A model generated the notes under the pieces. It searched no databases. It saw nothing but the letters and a program-made list of their open reading frames with translations, and was not told the DNA's origin. The translations under genes and the position numbers were made by a program. This document shows positions 28,007-37,120 of a stretch of DNA of 64,000 nucleotides, piece after piece. Origin of the DNA: Streptococcus ovis DSM 16829 (GTDB lineage Bacteria > Bacillota > Bacilli > Lactobacillales > Streptococcaceae); the NCBI RefSeq assembly GCF_000380125.1, contig NZ_KB904562.1:1-64000 (forward strand), in the 5' to 3' direction. The stretch's first letter is position 1. Each line of letters starts with the position of its first letter.

Positions 28007-29632
28007 GTGAAAGATTTAGAATCAAAAGACACACAATCCCTCAGCTTTCGAGATCAGATATTGAGAGAGTTGGAAATGGGGAAAGAAAAAAGAGCTAAGT
28101 CGTTGTCCTCAACTGATGAGCCATTGGAAGTTAGTGAGGTGAATACAGAAGCGCAAACTACTGAAAAAGCACCTCTGAAAGAAGAAGTTTCTCCTAAAGA
28201 CGAGACATCACATCCGATTGAGTTGCTCATTCCATCCTTCAGTCCTGCAGTTCCGAAGGAAAGGGAGCAAGAAGAAGATGGTGCAACCAGTCCCACCCTT
28301 CCAACGATTGATCCAGCTGACACAGAAGAGGTGGATTTGGAAGAAACAAGGGTTGAAACCAACTGGTCGCTAGAACCTCAAGAGCATCCATTAGAGGATA
28401 CCATTGCAGCTCCTATTGTGACAACTGTGAAGGAGAGTCCTAGTTTGGATTCGGATGAAAAATTGGAGCGTCGTCGCCGTAGCCAACTCCATAAAAACAA
28501 ACAAGAATCAGCTGCTAATCGCATCGTGATGACAGTTGTCGTTATTGTCCTATTTGCCCTAGCTTTTACAGGCTATGCAGGCTATTCATATGTAAAAGCC
28601 AGTCTGAATCCGATTGATTCTACAGCAACAAAAATAATTCAAGTGGAGATTCCAGAAGGCTCAACAACCAAGGAAATTGGCGATATCTTAGTAAAAAATA
28701 AACTCATCAAAAATGCAACGATTTTTAATTATTATGCAAAATTGAAGAGCTACAATAATTTTCAAAGTGGTTTTTATAATCTGAAACAGTCCATGTCGGT
28801 GGATGATCTAGCAAAGGCCCTGCAAGAAAGTGGGACAGCTGCTCCACAGGAACCAGTTGAAGGGAAAATTCTCATTATCGAAGGGTATACAATAGATCAG
28901 ATTGCACAAGCAGTAACGGACAATGCCCAGACAGACAAGAAAAATGATAAGACACGTTTTTCAGCTGAAGAATTCTTGGCAACTGTTAAAAATCCAGATT
29001 TTATTGCGAGAATGACAGCAGCCTACCCAAGTCTGTTTGCCAGTTTACCAGCTGCTGACAGTGGTGTGAAATACCAATTAGAGGGCTACCTTTTCCCAGC
29101 GACTTATGAGTATAGTGAGAGCACAACCATGGAGCAATTGGTTGAAAAAATGATTGCTGCGATGGATGCGAATCTTCAAGGTTATTACGAGCCTTTGGCT
29201 GCAAAAGGTCTGACAGTTAATCAACTCTTAACCTTAGCCTCACTAGTCGAAAAAGAAGGATCAACTGATGAGGATCGTCGCAATATTGCAAGCGTCTTTT
29301 ACAATCGTTTGAATATTGATATGCCTTTGCAGTCTAATATTGCTATTTTATATGCGATGGGCAAGCTTGGCGACAAGACTACCTTAGCTGAAGATGCAGC
29401 CATTGACACAAACATTGATTCGCCGTATAATATTTACGTGCATACAGGCTTGATGCCTGGGGCTATTGCAAGTCCAAGTTTGGCGGCTATTGAAGCAACG
29501 GTCAATCCAAATCAGACAGATTATTACTACTTTGTTGCTGATGTTACGACTGGCACGGTGTATTACTCAGCTACTGCTGAAGAGCATCACCAAAATGTTG
29601 AACAATATGTCAATAGCAAACTAAATCAGTAG
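28007..29632 (+). CDS. mltG: endolytic murein transglycosylase MltG (YceG-like)
   Basis: Membrane-anchored lytic transglycosylase that cleaves nascent glycan strands; in pneumococcus it belongs to the peripheral-growth machinery. About 541 residues: a long acidic, Pro/Glu/Thr-rich cytoplasmic domain (1-165), one membrane helix (about 173-195), then LysM-like and YceG catalytic domains. The catalytic Glu is in [14 protein letters not shown] (about 420), followed by FYNRL and DMPLQSN. Start is not ATG: GTG 28007 and GTG 28001 both lie after AAGGAG (27991-27996). I chose 28007 because [19 protein letters not shown] aligns best with remembered homologues, though 28001 is possible. Confidence 0.9.
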   Translation: MKDLESKDTQSLSFRDQILRELEMGKEKRAKSLSSTDEPLEVSEVNTEAQTTEKAPLKEEVSPKDETSHPIELLIPSFSPAVPKEREQEEDGATSPTLPTIDPADTEEVDLEETRVETNWSLEPQEHPLEDTIAAPIVTTVKESPSLDSDEKLERRRRSQLHKNKQESAANRIVMTVVVIVLFALAFTGYAGYSYVKASLNPIDSTATKIIQVEIPEGSTTKEIGDILVKNKLIKNATIFNYYAKLKSYNNFQSGFYNLKQSMSVDDLAKALQESGTAAPQEPVEGKILIIEGYTIDQIAQAVTDNAQTDKKNDKTRFSAEEFLATVKNPDFIARMTAAYPSLFASLPAADSGVKYQLEGYLFPATYEYSESTTMEQLVEKMIAAMDANLQGYYEPLAAKGLTVNQLLTLASLVEKEGSTDEDRRNIASVFYNRLNIDMPLQSNIAILYAMGKLGDKTTLAEDAAIDTNIDSPYNIYVHTGLMPGAIASPSLAAIEATVNPNQTDYYYFVADVTTGTVYYSATAEEHHQNVEQYVNSKLNQ

Positions 29633-29642
29633 AACTGGACCC

Positions 29643-29677
29643 AAAATTATGTGGTGGTGGCCACATAATTTTGTTTT
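29643..29677 (+). terminator. terminator between mltG and greA
   Basis: AAAATTATGTGG and CCACATAATTTT form a perfect 12-bp stem around TGGTGG, followed by GTTTT. It sits only 43 nt before the greA ATG. Confidence 0.8.
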
Positions 29678-29714
29678 AGTACTCATCATAAAAATAGAAA
29701 TGGAAGAAAAAATT

Positions 29715-30197
29715 ATGGCAGAAAAAACCTATCCAATGACTCTTGCAGAAAAGGAGCAATTGGAACAAGAATTAGAGACATTAAAATTAGTGCGTCGTCC
29801 TGAAATCGTTGAACGTATTAAAATTGCGCGTTCATATGGCGACCTTTCAGAAAACAGTGAATATGAGGCAGCAAAAGATGAACAAGCTTTTGTGGAAGGA
29901 CAAATTTCAACACTCGAAACGAAAATTCGTTATGCTGAAATTGTAGACAGTGATGCTGTTGCTAAAGATGAAGTGGCAATTGGCAAAACAGTTACTATTC
30001 AAGAAGTCGGAGAAACTGACAAGGAAGTCTACCACATTGTAGGTGCAGCCGGAGCGGATGCATTTGCGAATAAAGTTTCTAATGAAAGTCCAATTGGTCA
30101 AGCTTTAATTGGGAAAAAGACAGGAGATACAGCTACTGTTCAAACTCCAGCAGGCAGCTATGACGTCAAAATTATCAAAGTTGAAAAAACAAAATAA
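29715..30197 (+). CDS. greA: transcription elongation factor GreA
   Basis: Rescues backtracked RNA polymerase by stimulating transcript cleavage. The 160 residues have the N-terminal coiled coil (about 10-75), with the acidic tip [15 protein letters not shown], and the C-terminal FKBP-like domain ([19 protein letters not shown]). ATG 29715 is right; the longer frame back to 29649 runs through the intergenic hairpin. No clear separate promoter is visible after the hairpin, so greA may depend on mltG read-through. Confidence 0.97.
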   Translation: MAEKTYPMTLAEKEQLEQELETLKLVRRPEIVERIKIARSYGDLSENSEYEAAKDEQAFVEGQISTLETKIRYAEIVDSDAVAKDEVAIGKTVTIQEVGETDKEVYHIVGAAGADAFANKVSNESPIGQALIGKKTGDTATVQTPAGSYDVKIIKVEKTK

Positions 30198-30277
30198 GAA
30201 AATGGACTGGAGGGGACTTCAGTCTTTTCGATATTGAATGTAAAAATAGACAAAAATCATGAGTGAACAGAGGTTTT

Positions 30278-32059
30278 ATGAAATTTAAAAACTATATCCA
30301 TATTCCAGCAATGCTATCGCTGCTCTCTTCAATCACATTGGGGCTTCCTATCTCCGTAAAGGCTACTCAGACAACGGATCTACCATCATCAGCAGTTCTC
30401 AGTACTCCGACTTCCTCTCCACAGACAACTATTGCGGCACAGGGACAGCCTACTGAGAATCCGGCGGAGTACCTAGAGGTTACTAATGAGGGAATTATTG
30501 ATTCTGATGACCAATTTCCAGTTCCAGATGTCAGCAAAACACCCTACCGGCAAATTGTGCACTTAAATGTCTTGCATGAAGACGGGAACTGGTATGTTGG
30601 TTCGGGTGCGATGATTGCGCCCAATTTGATTCTGACAGCTGCACACAATGTATATGATCGAAAAACTGGGAAATGGGCTACTTATGTGAAAGCCACCCCT
30701 AGTCGAAATGGTGGTGATAGGCTTCTATATGGGTCCTATGAAGCTGACAATTATGTTATTTTTGATGAGTATCGAACTCAATCACAAGAGTTAAGCGCAA
30801 ATCAATACGATATGGCTGTCATTCGATTAAATCAAGCTGTCGATTCGCGTGTTGGTGAATTGCGCATTGCTAAGACATCGGCAGTAGGGCAGTATGTTCA
30901 GATTCCAGGATACCCATTTGAGAGTCCTCAAAAATTTGGTGTAATGTACACGATGTTTGGAGAAATCGAGCATATCGATCGTAAAGTTTTGCGCTATCGT
31001 ATTGATACAGAGGCTGGTCAAAGTGGATCACCTGTTTTGAATGATGATGGTGACATTATTGGCGTGCACATTGCTGGATTTAGCTATGGTTCGGTTAATA
31101 TCTATAATGGGGCACGAAAAGTAGATGAAGATACAGATGCGTTAATTGAAGCAGTCCATACTGGAATAGAAGTTGAAGGAGTAGCCAGCTATCAGCCCCT
31201 AGCTCCAAGGACTCCACCAACGACAACAGCAATGACCACTGAATTAACGACAAAAGTTACAACGACAAGTAAGTTGCAGACTGAGCCCTCTACAACTCAG
31301 TCTATGACAAGCGTGACCACTATAAGAGGAACTAAGGTTCCAACCACTGCAACTAAACCGACGACTTCTAGTCAATCAAGTACACCCCCAACTACAAGTC
31401 GGTTGACAAATGTTGTAACAACAGTAACAAGTCCAGCATCTAAATCGACTACACTATCAATTAGCAAGACAACATCGACGACGCAACTTCCAACAACAAC
31501 GAGATTAAGTACTCAAGTAGCAACAAAACGTCCAAGTAAAGCTACGACTAAATTAGGCACAGTAGTAACTACAGTAACTACCAAACCGATAAGTAGGACG
31601 ACCTCAAAAGTTGCTACAAAACCAACTACAAAAAAAACAACCACGACTGTGGTTCGTCCAAGCGTGAAAACTGAAGTGGTTTATCGCCTTTACCATTCCG
31701 GTATCAAACGTCACCTTTATACCAAGAGTTCTTATGAGGCCAAAGTCCTTTCTGGCCGTGGTTGGCGCTTTGAAGGGGAGAAATTCCAAACAGCGACGAA
31801 GGGAATCCCTGTTTATCGTCTCTACCATAGTGGCACTCGTGAACATCTCTATACGACGAGCACAAACGAACGTGATACCCTAAAAACTCGTGGTTGGCGT
31901 TATGAAGGGATTGCTTGGTATTCAACCGGACAAACACCAATTTACCGCCTTTACCACGAAGGACTAAAAGTTCACCTATTTACAGCAGATACGAATGAGA
32001 AAAATACCTTAAGTAAGCGTGGCTGGATATACGAAGGAATTTCTTTCTATGTGAAATAA
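30278..32059 (+). CDS. secreted V8-like serine protease with Thr-rich linker and C-terminal DUF5648-type repeats
   Basis: Exported trypsin-fold protease of the glutamyl endopeptidase (S1B, V8-like) type, 593 residues. Order: signal peptide (1-30), short Thr/Pro pro-region, catalytic domain (about 80-300) with His123 in LTAAHNVYD, Asp178 in QYDMAVI and Ser249 in GQSGSP, a Thr/Ser/Lys-rich linker (about 310-460) and three tandem repeats of about 43 residues (466-593) with the YRLYH...HLYT...RGW.YEG pattern I associate with DUF5648. No LPXTG or membrane anchor, so secreted or held non-covalently by the repeats. ATG 30278 follows AGAGG. Paralogue of the next gene. Confidence 0.85.
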   Translation: MKFKNYIHIPAMLSLLSSITLGLPISVKATQTTDLPSSAVLSTPTSSPQTTIAAQGQPTENPAEYLEVTNEGIIDSDDQFPVPDVSKTPYRQIVHLNVLHEDGNWYVGSGAMIAPNLILTAAHNVYDRKTGKWATYVKATPSRNGGDRLLYGSYEADNYVIFDEYRTQSQELSANQYDMAVIRLNQAVDSRVGELRIAKTSAVGQYVQIPGYPFESPQKFGVMYTMFGEIEHIDRKVLRYRIDTEAGQSGSPVLNDDGDIIGVHIAGFSYGSVNIYNGARKVDEDTDALIEAVHTGIEVEGVASYQPLAPRTPPTTTAMTTELTTKVTTTSKLQTEPSTTQSMTSVTTIRGTKVPTTATKPTTSSQSSTPPTTSRLTNVVTTVTSPASKSTTLSISKTTSTTQLPTTTRLSTQVATKRPSKATTKLGTVVTTVTTKPISRTTSKVATKPTTKKTTTTVVRPSVKTEVVYRLYHSGIKRHLYTKSSYEAKVLSGRGWRFEGEKFQTATKGIPVYRLYHSGTREHLYTTSTNERDTLKTRGWRYEGIAWYSTGQTPIYRLYHEGLKVHLFTADTNEKNTLSKRGWIYEGISFYVK

Positions 32060-32161
32060 AAGGGTTTGAGCCTACTCAAATCCTTTTTTTAGTAAAAAAT
32101 TGAGGTTTTGCTTTAAAAATATGATAAAACTGTTATAATAATGTACGAGGAGGGTTTTAAT

Positions 32162-33637
32162 ATGAAATTGAAAAAATCTTTGAGTTCAGTACTATTGCTA
32201 TCAGTAGTGAACTTGGGAACAGTTGCTGCTCCAATTGCTTATGCAGCGGAGACGACAGTAACAAGTTCAGGTGATGTGCAAACAACACAGGTAACGGAAG
32301 TGCCTACTACTGTTGACGTTTCGAGTACGGAATCGCCTACTACATCAGAGGAACCAGTAACAACTGTTGGACCTGTTGTGATAACGGAAGTACCAACGAC
32401 AACAGAAGCTCCAACAACAACTTCCTCATCCACTACGAAATCTACTTCTACTGCAGAAGATAAAGAAGCCGCAAAGCTTCGTTTGGAACAAGAAGCGCTG
32501 GAACGTGAGTTTGGTATTGGATCAAATGTACTGGAAGGGATTATTGGGGATGATAATCAATATCGTGTCAAAACCACTACAGCAAATCCATACAGAAAAT
32601 TTGTGCGTCTTGAAATGAAATTTCCAGATGGTTGGTATGTTGGATCTGGTGTGATGATTGGTCCGGATACCATTTTGACGGCTGCTCATAATGTTTACGA
32701 TGTTGAGACTGGCAAATGGGCTAGTTCTGTTACAGCAGCTCCTGCTCAAAATGGATCAAGCAAGCCATATGGATCATATACTGCAAGTAATTACTATGTC
32801 CTACGTCGTTGGAAAACTTTAAGAGATGAAACCGATACGAGTTACGATACGGCTGTCATCAAATTAAGTCGTAAAGTAGATTCACGAGTAGGTTATTTGA
32901 GTGTTTCGACAAGTCAAAGTATGAATCAACGGATTCAGGTGCCTGGCTATCCTGTAGCAACATCCACTAAAAAAGGATTTATGTATACCATGTTTGGCTC
33001 TGTAACAGATATGACGCCAACATTAATGGGGTATACTGTTGATACAGAAGGTGGTCAAAGTGGTTCTGGTGTCTTAAATAATAAAAATCAAGTCATCGGA
33101 GTCCATATCAAAGGATACCGTAAAAATGGTAAATATTTTATAAATGCTGCTCGACGCGTTGCAGCAGACACACTTAGCATGATTAAGGTCGCTCAAGGCA
33201 ATCAAGCACCAACAATCGATGTGGCAAGTTATCGCACATCAGATACAAAAAATGTATCCTATCGTCTCTACCATCCAGGTATTAAACGTCATTTGTATAC
33301 GCAAAGTTTAGATGAGGCTTCTGTTTTAACGACACGTGGCTGGAATTTTGAAGGTCCTAAGTTTAGAACAGCCTCTAAAGGAATTCCTGTTTATCGTCTC
33401 TATCACAGTGGCACTCGTGAACATCTCTACACGACGAGCACAAACGAGCGTGATACCCTAAAAACTCGTGGCTGGCGTTATGAAGGAATTGCCTGGTATT
33501 CAACTGGTAAGAAACCAATTTACCGCTTGTACCATGCTGGTTTGAAAGTTCATCTCTACACAGCTGATGCCAATGAGAAAAATGTATTAAGCAAGCGTGG
33601 TTGGCGTTATGAAGGTGTTGCCTTCAACGTCCAATAA
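32162..33637 (+). CDS. secreted V8-like serine protease with C-terminal DUF5648-type repeats (paralogue)
   Basis: Second of the tandem proteases, 491 residues. The signal peptide ends near AYAAE (residue 30); a Thr/Val/Pro-rich N-terminal region (about 32-105) looks like an unfolded pro-segment, and a short charged helix (KEAAKLRLEQEALEREFG) leads into the catalytic domain with His176 in LTAAHNVYD, Asp229 in SYDTAV and Ser300 in GQSGSG. Three repeats fill about 363-491. Unlike its neighbour, the Thr-rich stretch precedes the protease domain. GGAGGG precedes ATG 32162. The promoter region has TATAAT at 32136-32141, so it can be expressed alone. Confidence 0.85.
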   Translation: MKLKKSLSSVLLLSVVNLGTVAAPIAYAAETTVTSSGDVQTTQVTEVPTTVDVSSTESPTTSEEPVTTVGPVVITEVPTTTEAPTTTSSSTTKSTSTAEDKEAAKLRLEQEALEREFGIGSNVLEGIIGDDNQYRVKTTTANPYRKFVRLEMKFPDGWYVGSGVMIGPDTILTAAHNVYDVETGKWASSVTAAPAQNGSSKPYGSYTASNYYVLRRWKTLRDETDTSYDTAVIKLSRKVDSRVGYLSVSTSQSMNQRIQVPGYPVATSTKKGFMYTMFGSVTDMTPTLMGYTVDTEGGQSGSGVLNNKNQVIGVHIKGYRKNGKYFINAARRVAADTLSMIKVAQGNQAPTIDVASYRTSDTKNVSYRLYHPGIKRHLYTQSLDEASVLTTRGWNFEGPKFRTASKGIPVYRLYHSGTREHLYTTSTNERDTLKTRGWRYEGIAWYSTGKKPIYRLYHAGLKVHLYTADANEKNVLSKRGWRYEGVAFNVQ

Positions 33638-33650
33638 TCATGTGATCTGA

Positions 33651-33679
33651 AACCTTGAGTTGTCAGACTCAAGGTTTTT
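33651..33679 (+). terminator. terminator after the protease pair
   Basis: AACCTTGAGT and ACTCAAGGTT form a perfect 10-bp stem around TGTCAG, followed by TTT. Confidence 0.85.
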
Positions 33680-33680
33680 C

Positions 33681-33720
33681 TAATAAAAAAATTCCTTAAT
33701 CCAGTAGACTAAGGAATTTT
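33681..33720 (-). terminator. terminator of yidC
   Basis: AAAATTCCTTA and TAAGGAATTTT form an 11-bp stem (33688-33698 with 33710-33720). On the - strand it is followed by T7. Confidence 0.85.
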
Positions 33721-33729
33721 CGTTTTTAT

Positions 33730-34650
33730 TTACCGTGAACGTTGTTTACCAGCGTTTCGTTTTGATTGTTTTTTAGGTTCTACGATAGCAGACGCTGGAA
33801 TTGGAGTAACATCTTTTGCCCGACCAGCTTTTGCCTTCATGACTTTGGGAGGATTCTTTTCAAATTCTTCCTTGATTTGTGCACGAATCCGTGGCTTGAT
33901 GATGAGATTTGTAATAGCTTGTTGTATGATCCCAAAGACACCACCGACAACCCAGTACAAGGTAACGCCAGCTGGTGAACTCCAAGAGAAGAAGACAATC
34001 ATCAATGGGTTCATCAACATCATTGACCGCATTTGTTTCTTTTGAGCCTCATCCATACCCACTTGCATAAAGAGTGATTGGGCAAAGTAAAGCAGTCCAG
34101 CAATAGCAACAAGAATCAGACTACGACTTCCCAAGTCAATACCGAGGAATTTAGCTTCTGAAATTCCCTTAGTGAAACGGGCTGCAAAGAAGAGTGCTTG
34201 GAAGAATGGCAACTGGATGAGGAGAGGCAGACATCCCATGCCTCCCAACATATTCACGCCGTATTCTTTTTGGACAGCAAAATATTCTTGTTGGGCCGCC
34301 ATTTGTTCTTCTTGTGTGCTTGCATTTCTCATTTTTTCTTGGATAGGATCCAAGATTGGTTTGAGATATTGCATTTTTTCAGATTGGTAGCTGGCCTTCC
34401 ATGATTGGTAAATTCCTAATGGCAAAATCAAGAAACGGACAATCAGGGTCACCAAAATGATGGCGAGACCAAAACCGAGGCCTTGATTTTCAGCTAAGTA
34501 GGTTACGACATTTCCCATAGGTGCAACAAGGAACTTGTAGACCCAACCTTCACCTGTTGGTACACCGTTTTTTGTCTGAACACAGCCAGATAGGAAGAGA
34601 AGACTTGATAGGGCAAGACCTACTAGTAGATAACGTTTATTTTTTTTCAC
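33730..34650 (-). CDS. yidC: membrane protein insertase YidC (lipoprotein)
   Basis: Inserts and folds membrane proteins with or without SecYEG. About 306 residues: a lipoprotein signal (LVGLALSSLLFLSGC), five core helices with the hydrophilic-groove Arg in the first core helix (IILVTLIVRFLILPL), and a basic ribosome-binding tail (KKQSKRNAGKQRSR). Start: ATG 34671 has no ribosome site, while GTG 34650, seven codons in, follows AAAAAAGGA, so GTG is preferred. The acyP gene lies 47 bp upstream on the same strand. Confidence 0.92.
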   Translation of the reverse strand: MKKNKRYLLVGLALSSLLFLSGCVQTKNGVPTGEGWVYKFLVAPMGNVVTYLAENQGLGFGLAIILVTLIVRFLILPLGIYQSWKASYQSEKMQYLKPILDPIQEKMRNASTQEEQMAAQQEYFAVQKEYGVNMLGGMGCLPLLIQLPFFQALFFAARFTKGISEAKFLGIDLGSRSLILVAIAGLLYFAQSLFMQVGMDEAQKKQMRSMMLMNPLMIVFFSWSSPAGVTLYWVVGGVFGIIQQAITNLIIKPRIRAQIKEEFEKNPPKVMKAKAGRAKDVTPIPASAIVEPKKQSKRNAGKQRSR

Positions 34651-34717
34651 AATTTGATTTCCTTTTTTCATGATAAATTCTATTTTACTTTTTTTTAATG
34701 AAATATACAAGTCAGAC

Positions 34718-34996
34718 CTAGTTGCTGACACGAAAATCATCAAAATCCTCGAAATTTGCCATGGTGACATCGAGGTAGGTCACCTTTGCCATGCGAGAAG
34801 GGCCTTTGCGAATCCCGTGAATAAACTTACTCAATTTCTCAGGGTTTTCCGATTGGGCGAGAATACTGACGGTACCGTCATCATTGTTCCAAACACGTCC
34901 ATAAATATCGCCGATTTCCATGGCAAGGTATTGGACAGACCAACGAAAACCAACTCCTTGAACAAGACCAGAGGCAATCATTTTTACCTTTCTCAT
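34718..34996 (-). CDS. acyP: acylphosphatase
   Basis: Hydrolyses acyl phosphates such as acetyl phosphate. The 92 residues show the family signature near the N-terminus, GLVQGVGFRWSVQ (catalytic Arg at about 18), and GRVWNNDDGTVSI with the catalytic Asn (about 37). Ribosome site AAAGGAG before ATG 34996. It diverges from the RNA methyltransferase at 35068. Confidence 0.95.
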   Translation of the reverse strand: MRKVKMIASGLVQGVGFRWSVQYLAMEIGDIYGRVWNNDDGTVSILAQSENPEKLSKFIHGIRKGPSRMAKVTYLDVTMANFEDFDDFRVSN

Positions 34997-35067
34997 GCGA
35001 TTCTCCTTTTGACAAGACCTTTACTTTATTATATCATGGTTGGGAAAGAAAGAAAACGGGGAAATGC

Positions 35068-35808
35068 ATGGAAATCATACGTTCAAAGGCCAATTCATTG
35101 ATTAAGAATGCCAAAAAATTGCAACAAAAAAAACACCGTAAACAGTCCTATTTAATTGAGGGCTGGCATTTACTGGAAGAAGCGCAGGCTTCGGGAGCAG
35201 AAATTGAAACTATTTTTGTGACGGAAGAGAGTTGGGAGCGCGTGCGAGAGTTTGATGGGGTTCGTGTGGTCAGTCCAGAAGTTCTTGCAGAATTATCGGA
35301 TAGTGTGAGTCCGCAAGGAGTAGTGGCCCAACTTCGGATGCCTTCTTATAGGATTCCGTCAACCTTATCCGGTAAGTATCTGGTCTTAGAAGATGTACAA
35401 GATCCAGGAAATGTAGGAACCATGATACGCACAGCAGATGCAGCGGGCTATGATGGAGTATTTCTCTCTGATAAGTCAGCAGATGTCTACAACTTGAAAG
35501 TGCTTCGCTCCATGCAGGGAAGTCATTTCCATCTTCCTATCTATCGATTGCCAATAGAGGAATTAGTTGCATGTTTCAAAGAGACCCATACGCCAATTTT
35601 TGCAACGACTCTGTCTAAAGACTCTGTGGATTATAAGGAGGTTAATGTCCCAAATAGTTTTGCTCTAATAATGGGCAATGAAGGAAAAGGGATTTCTGAT
35701 TTTATAGCAGAAAATGCAGATCAGTTAGTGCATATCACCATGCCAGGTCAAGCGGAGAGTCTAAATGTAGCAGTGGCGACAGGTATTTTACTTTTTAGCT
35801 TTCTTTAA
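35068..35808 (+). CDS. SpoU/TrmH-family RNA 2'-O-methyltransferase
   Basis: SAM-dependent ribose methyltransferase for rRNA or tRNA. The 246 residues have an N-terminal substrate-binding domain (1-90, including KHRKQSYLIEGWHLLEEA) and the SPOUT knot with DVQDPGNVGTMIRTADAAG (motif 1, about 108), IMGNEGKG (motif 2, about 203) and SLNVAVATGILLF (motif 3, about 231). Target base is not deducible. It is a YsgA/TsnR-like member, next to acyP and yidC as in other streptococci. Confidence 0.92.
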   Translation: MEIIRSKANSLIKNAKKLQQKKHRKQSYLIEGWHLLEEAQASGAEIETIFVTEESWERVREFDGVRVVSPEVLAELSDSVSPQGVVAQLRMPSYRIPSTLSGKYLVLEDVQDPGNVGTMIRTADAAGYDGVFLSDKSADVYNLKVLRSMQGSHFHLPIYRLPIEELVACFKETHTPIFATTLSKDSVDYKEVNVPNSFALIMGNEGKGISDFIAENADQLVHITMPGQAESLNVAVATGILLFSFL

Positions 35809-35826
35809 GCCCACTTTGCTAAACTA

Positions 35827-35835
35827 TGATATAAT
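35827..35835 (+). promoter_or_regulatory. extended -10 promoter of the HD-domain gene
   Basis: TGA-TATAAT at 35827-35835, 24 nt before the chosen ATG. No good -35. Confidence 0.55.
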
Positions 35836-35859
35836 AGAATCAGGAATGAGGTGATTGTC

Positions 35860-36348
35860 ATGGTTCCTTATACACACGATGAGGAATATATGCGCCATGT
35901 GGGACACTTAATTGATACTCCAAAAGTGCAGAAATTAGGAAACATTACCCACCATTACCACTCAACCCGCCTGGAGCATTCAATTAATGTATCTTACACG
36001 AGTTACAAATTAGCGAAAAAATTTGGCTGGGATGCTCGTTCAACTGCCCGTGGAGGCCTCTTGCATGATTTGTTTTTCTACGATTGGCGTGATACCAAAT
36101 TTAAGAAAGGCCATGCTTGGACGCATCCACGAATTGCTGTACGAAACGCTCAAAAAGTGACGTCTCTCAATCATATCGAAAAAGATATTATTGTGAAGCA
36201 TATGTTTGGAGCGACCATTGCTCCCCCTCGCTATAAAGAGTCGTGGATCGTGACCTGCGTGGACAAGTATTGGGCGGTGCGTGAGGCCACCCTTCCCTTG
36301 CAACACAAGTGGAAGAATCGGAAGATTCTTCGCTTGAAATTACCCTAG
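35860..36348 (+). CDS. HD-superfamily phosphohydrolase
   Basis: Metal-dependent phosphohydrolase of 162 residues. The HD pattern is clear: His in TRLEHSINV (about 44), HD in GGLLHDLFF (about 67) and a later His/Asp set (KHMFG, TCVDKYWA). Such small HD proteins act on nucleotides or related phosphates, but the substrate is unknown. ATG 35860 is chosen because GAGGTG lies 6 nt upstream; a GTG at 35851 overlaps that site. The next gene follows after 21 bp. Confidence 0.88.
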   Translation: MVPYTHDEEYMRHVGHLIDTPKVQKLGNITHHYHSTRLEHSINVSYTSYKLAKKFGWDARSTARGGLLHDLFFYDWRDTKFKKGHAWTHPRIAVRNAQKVTSLNHIEKDIIVKHMFGATIAPPRYKESWIVTCVDKYWAVREATLPLQHKWKNRKILRLKLP

Positions 36349-36369
36349 TTTATCGAAAAGGAGATTTTT

Positions 36370-37068
36370 ATGAACGATAATCCATTTATTTATAATCAAA
36401 CCGATACGGGAGCTCTTAATCGCTTCTTTGCAAAAATCTACGGCTTTGTGGCTGCAGGTATTGGTGTATCGGCGGTGACAGCTTTCTTGGCATTGACAGT
36501 TTTTCAAGAATTAACATTTAACCTCTTACTTCGGGGTGGCAGTATCTTCGTGTGGGCCATCATGATTGCTGAGATTGCCTTGGTTTTTGTAGCTTCGGGT
36601 GCTGCGGCAAAAAATAGTCCAGCTGCCTTGCCCCTCTTCTTGGGGTATTCTGTTGTCAATGGTTTTACGATGAGTGTTGTCCTCTTGGCTTATACAGGAC
36701 AAACCGTTCTAACAGCCTTTCTATCCGCTGTTGGGATGTTTGCTGTGATGGCAGTGATTGGAATGACAACGAAGAAAGATTTATCTGCGATGGGTCAGGC
36801 ACTGATTGCCGCTTTGGTTGGTGTCATCATTGCGAGTCTTGTTAATCTGTTCTTGCAAAGTTCTGGCATGAGTTTTCTGATTTCAATTATTTCTGTTTTG
36901 ATTTTCTCAGGCTTGATTGCTTATGATAATCAACGCATCCGCTATGTTTTCGAAGAAACAGGCGGTCAGGTGAGCCAAGGTTGGGCGATTTCGATGGCCT
37001 TGCAGCTCTATCTAGATTTTGTCAACTTGTTCTTGAATTTGCTTCGTATCTTCGGAAGTCGCGATTAG
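36370..37068 (+). CDS. Bax inhibitor-1 family membrane protein (YccA-like)
   Basis: Seven-helix membrane protein of 232 residues of the BI-1/UPF0005 family, thought to act as a pH-sensitive calcium leak in bacteria. The pattern is typical: a polar N-terminus ending in NRFFAKIYGFVAAGIGVSA, seven hydrophobic helices, and the late Asp-containing stretch IAYDNQRIR plus LQLYLDFVNLFLNLLRIFG at the C-terminus. GGAGAT lies before the ATG. Ends at a bidirectional terminator. Confidence 0.93.
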   Translation: MNDNPFIYNQTDTGALNRFFAKIYGFVAAGIGVSAVTAFLALTVFQELTFNLLLRGGSIFVWAIMIAEIALVFVASGAAAKNSPAALPLFLGYSVVNGFTMSVVLLAYTGQTVLTAFLSAVGMFAVMAVIGMTTKKDLSAMGQALIAALVGVIIASLVNLFLQSSGMSFLISIISVLIFSGLIAYDNQRIRYVFEETGGQVSQGWAISMALQLYLDFVNLFLNLLRIFGSRD

Positions 37069-37081
37069 GATTCGAAAAAAT

Positions 37082-37113
37082 AAAGAAACCAGCTCATATG
37101 AGTTGGTTTCTTT
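37082..37113. terminator. bidirectional terminator between the BI-1 gene and pepC
   Basis: An almost perfect palindrome of 32 bp, AAAGAAACCAGCTCA paired with TGAGTTGGTTTCTTT, A-rich on one side and T-rich on the other. Confidence 0.85.
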
Positions 37114-37120
37114 TAGTTCC

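Noticed and set aside
29649-29714. Upstream extension of greA
   Set aside because: It reads through the intergenic hairpin; homologues start at MAEKTYPMT.
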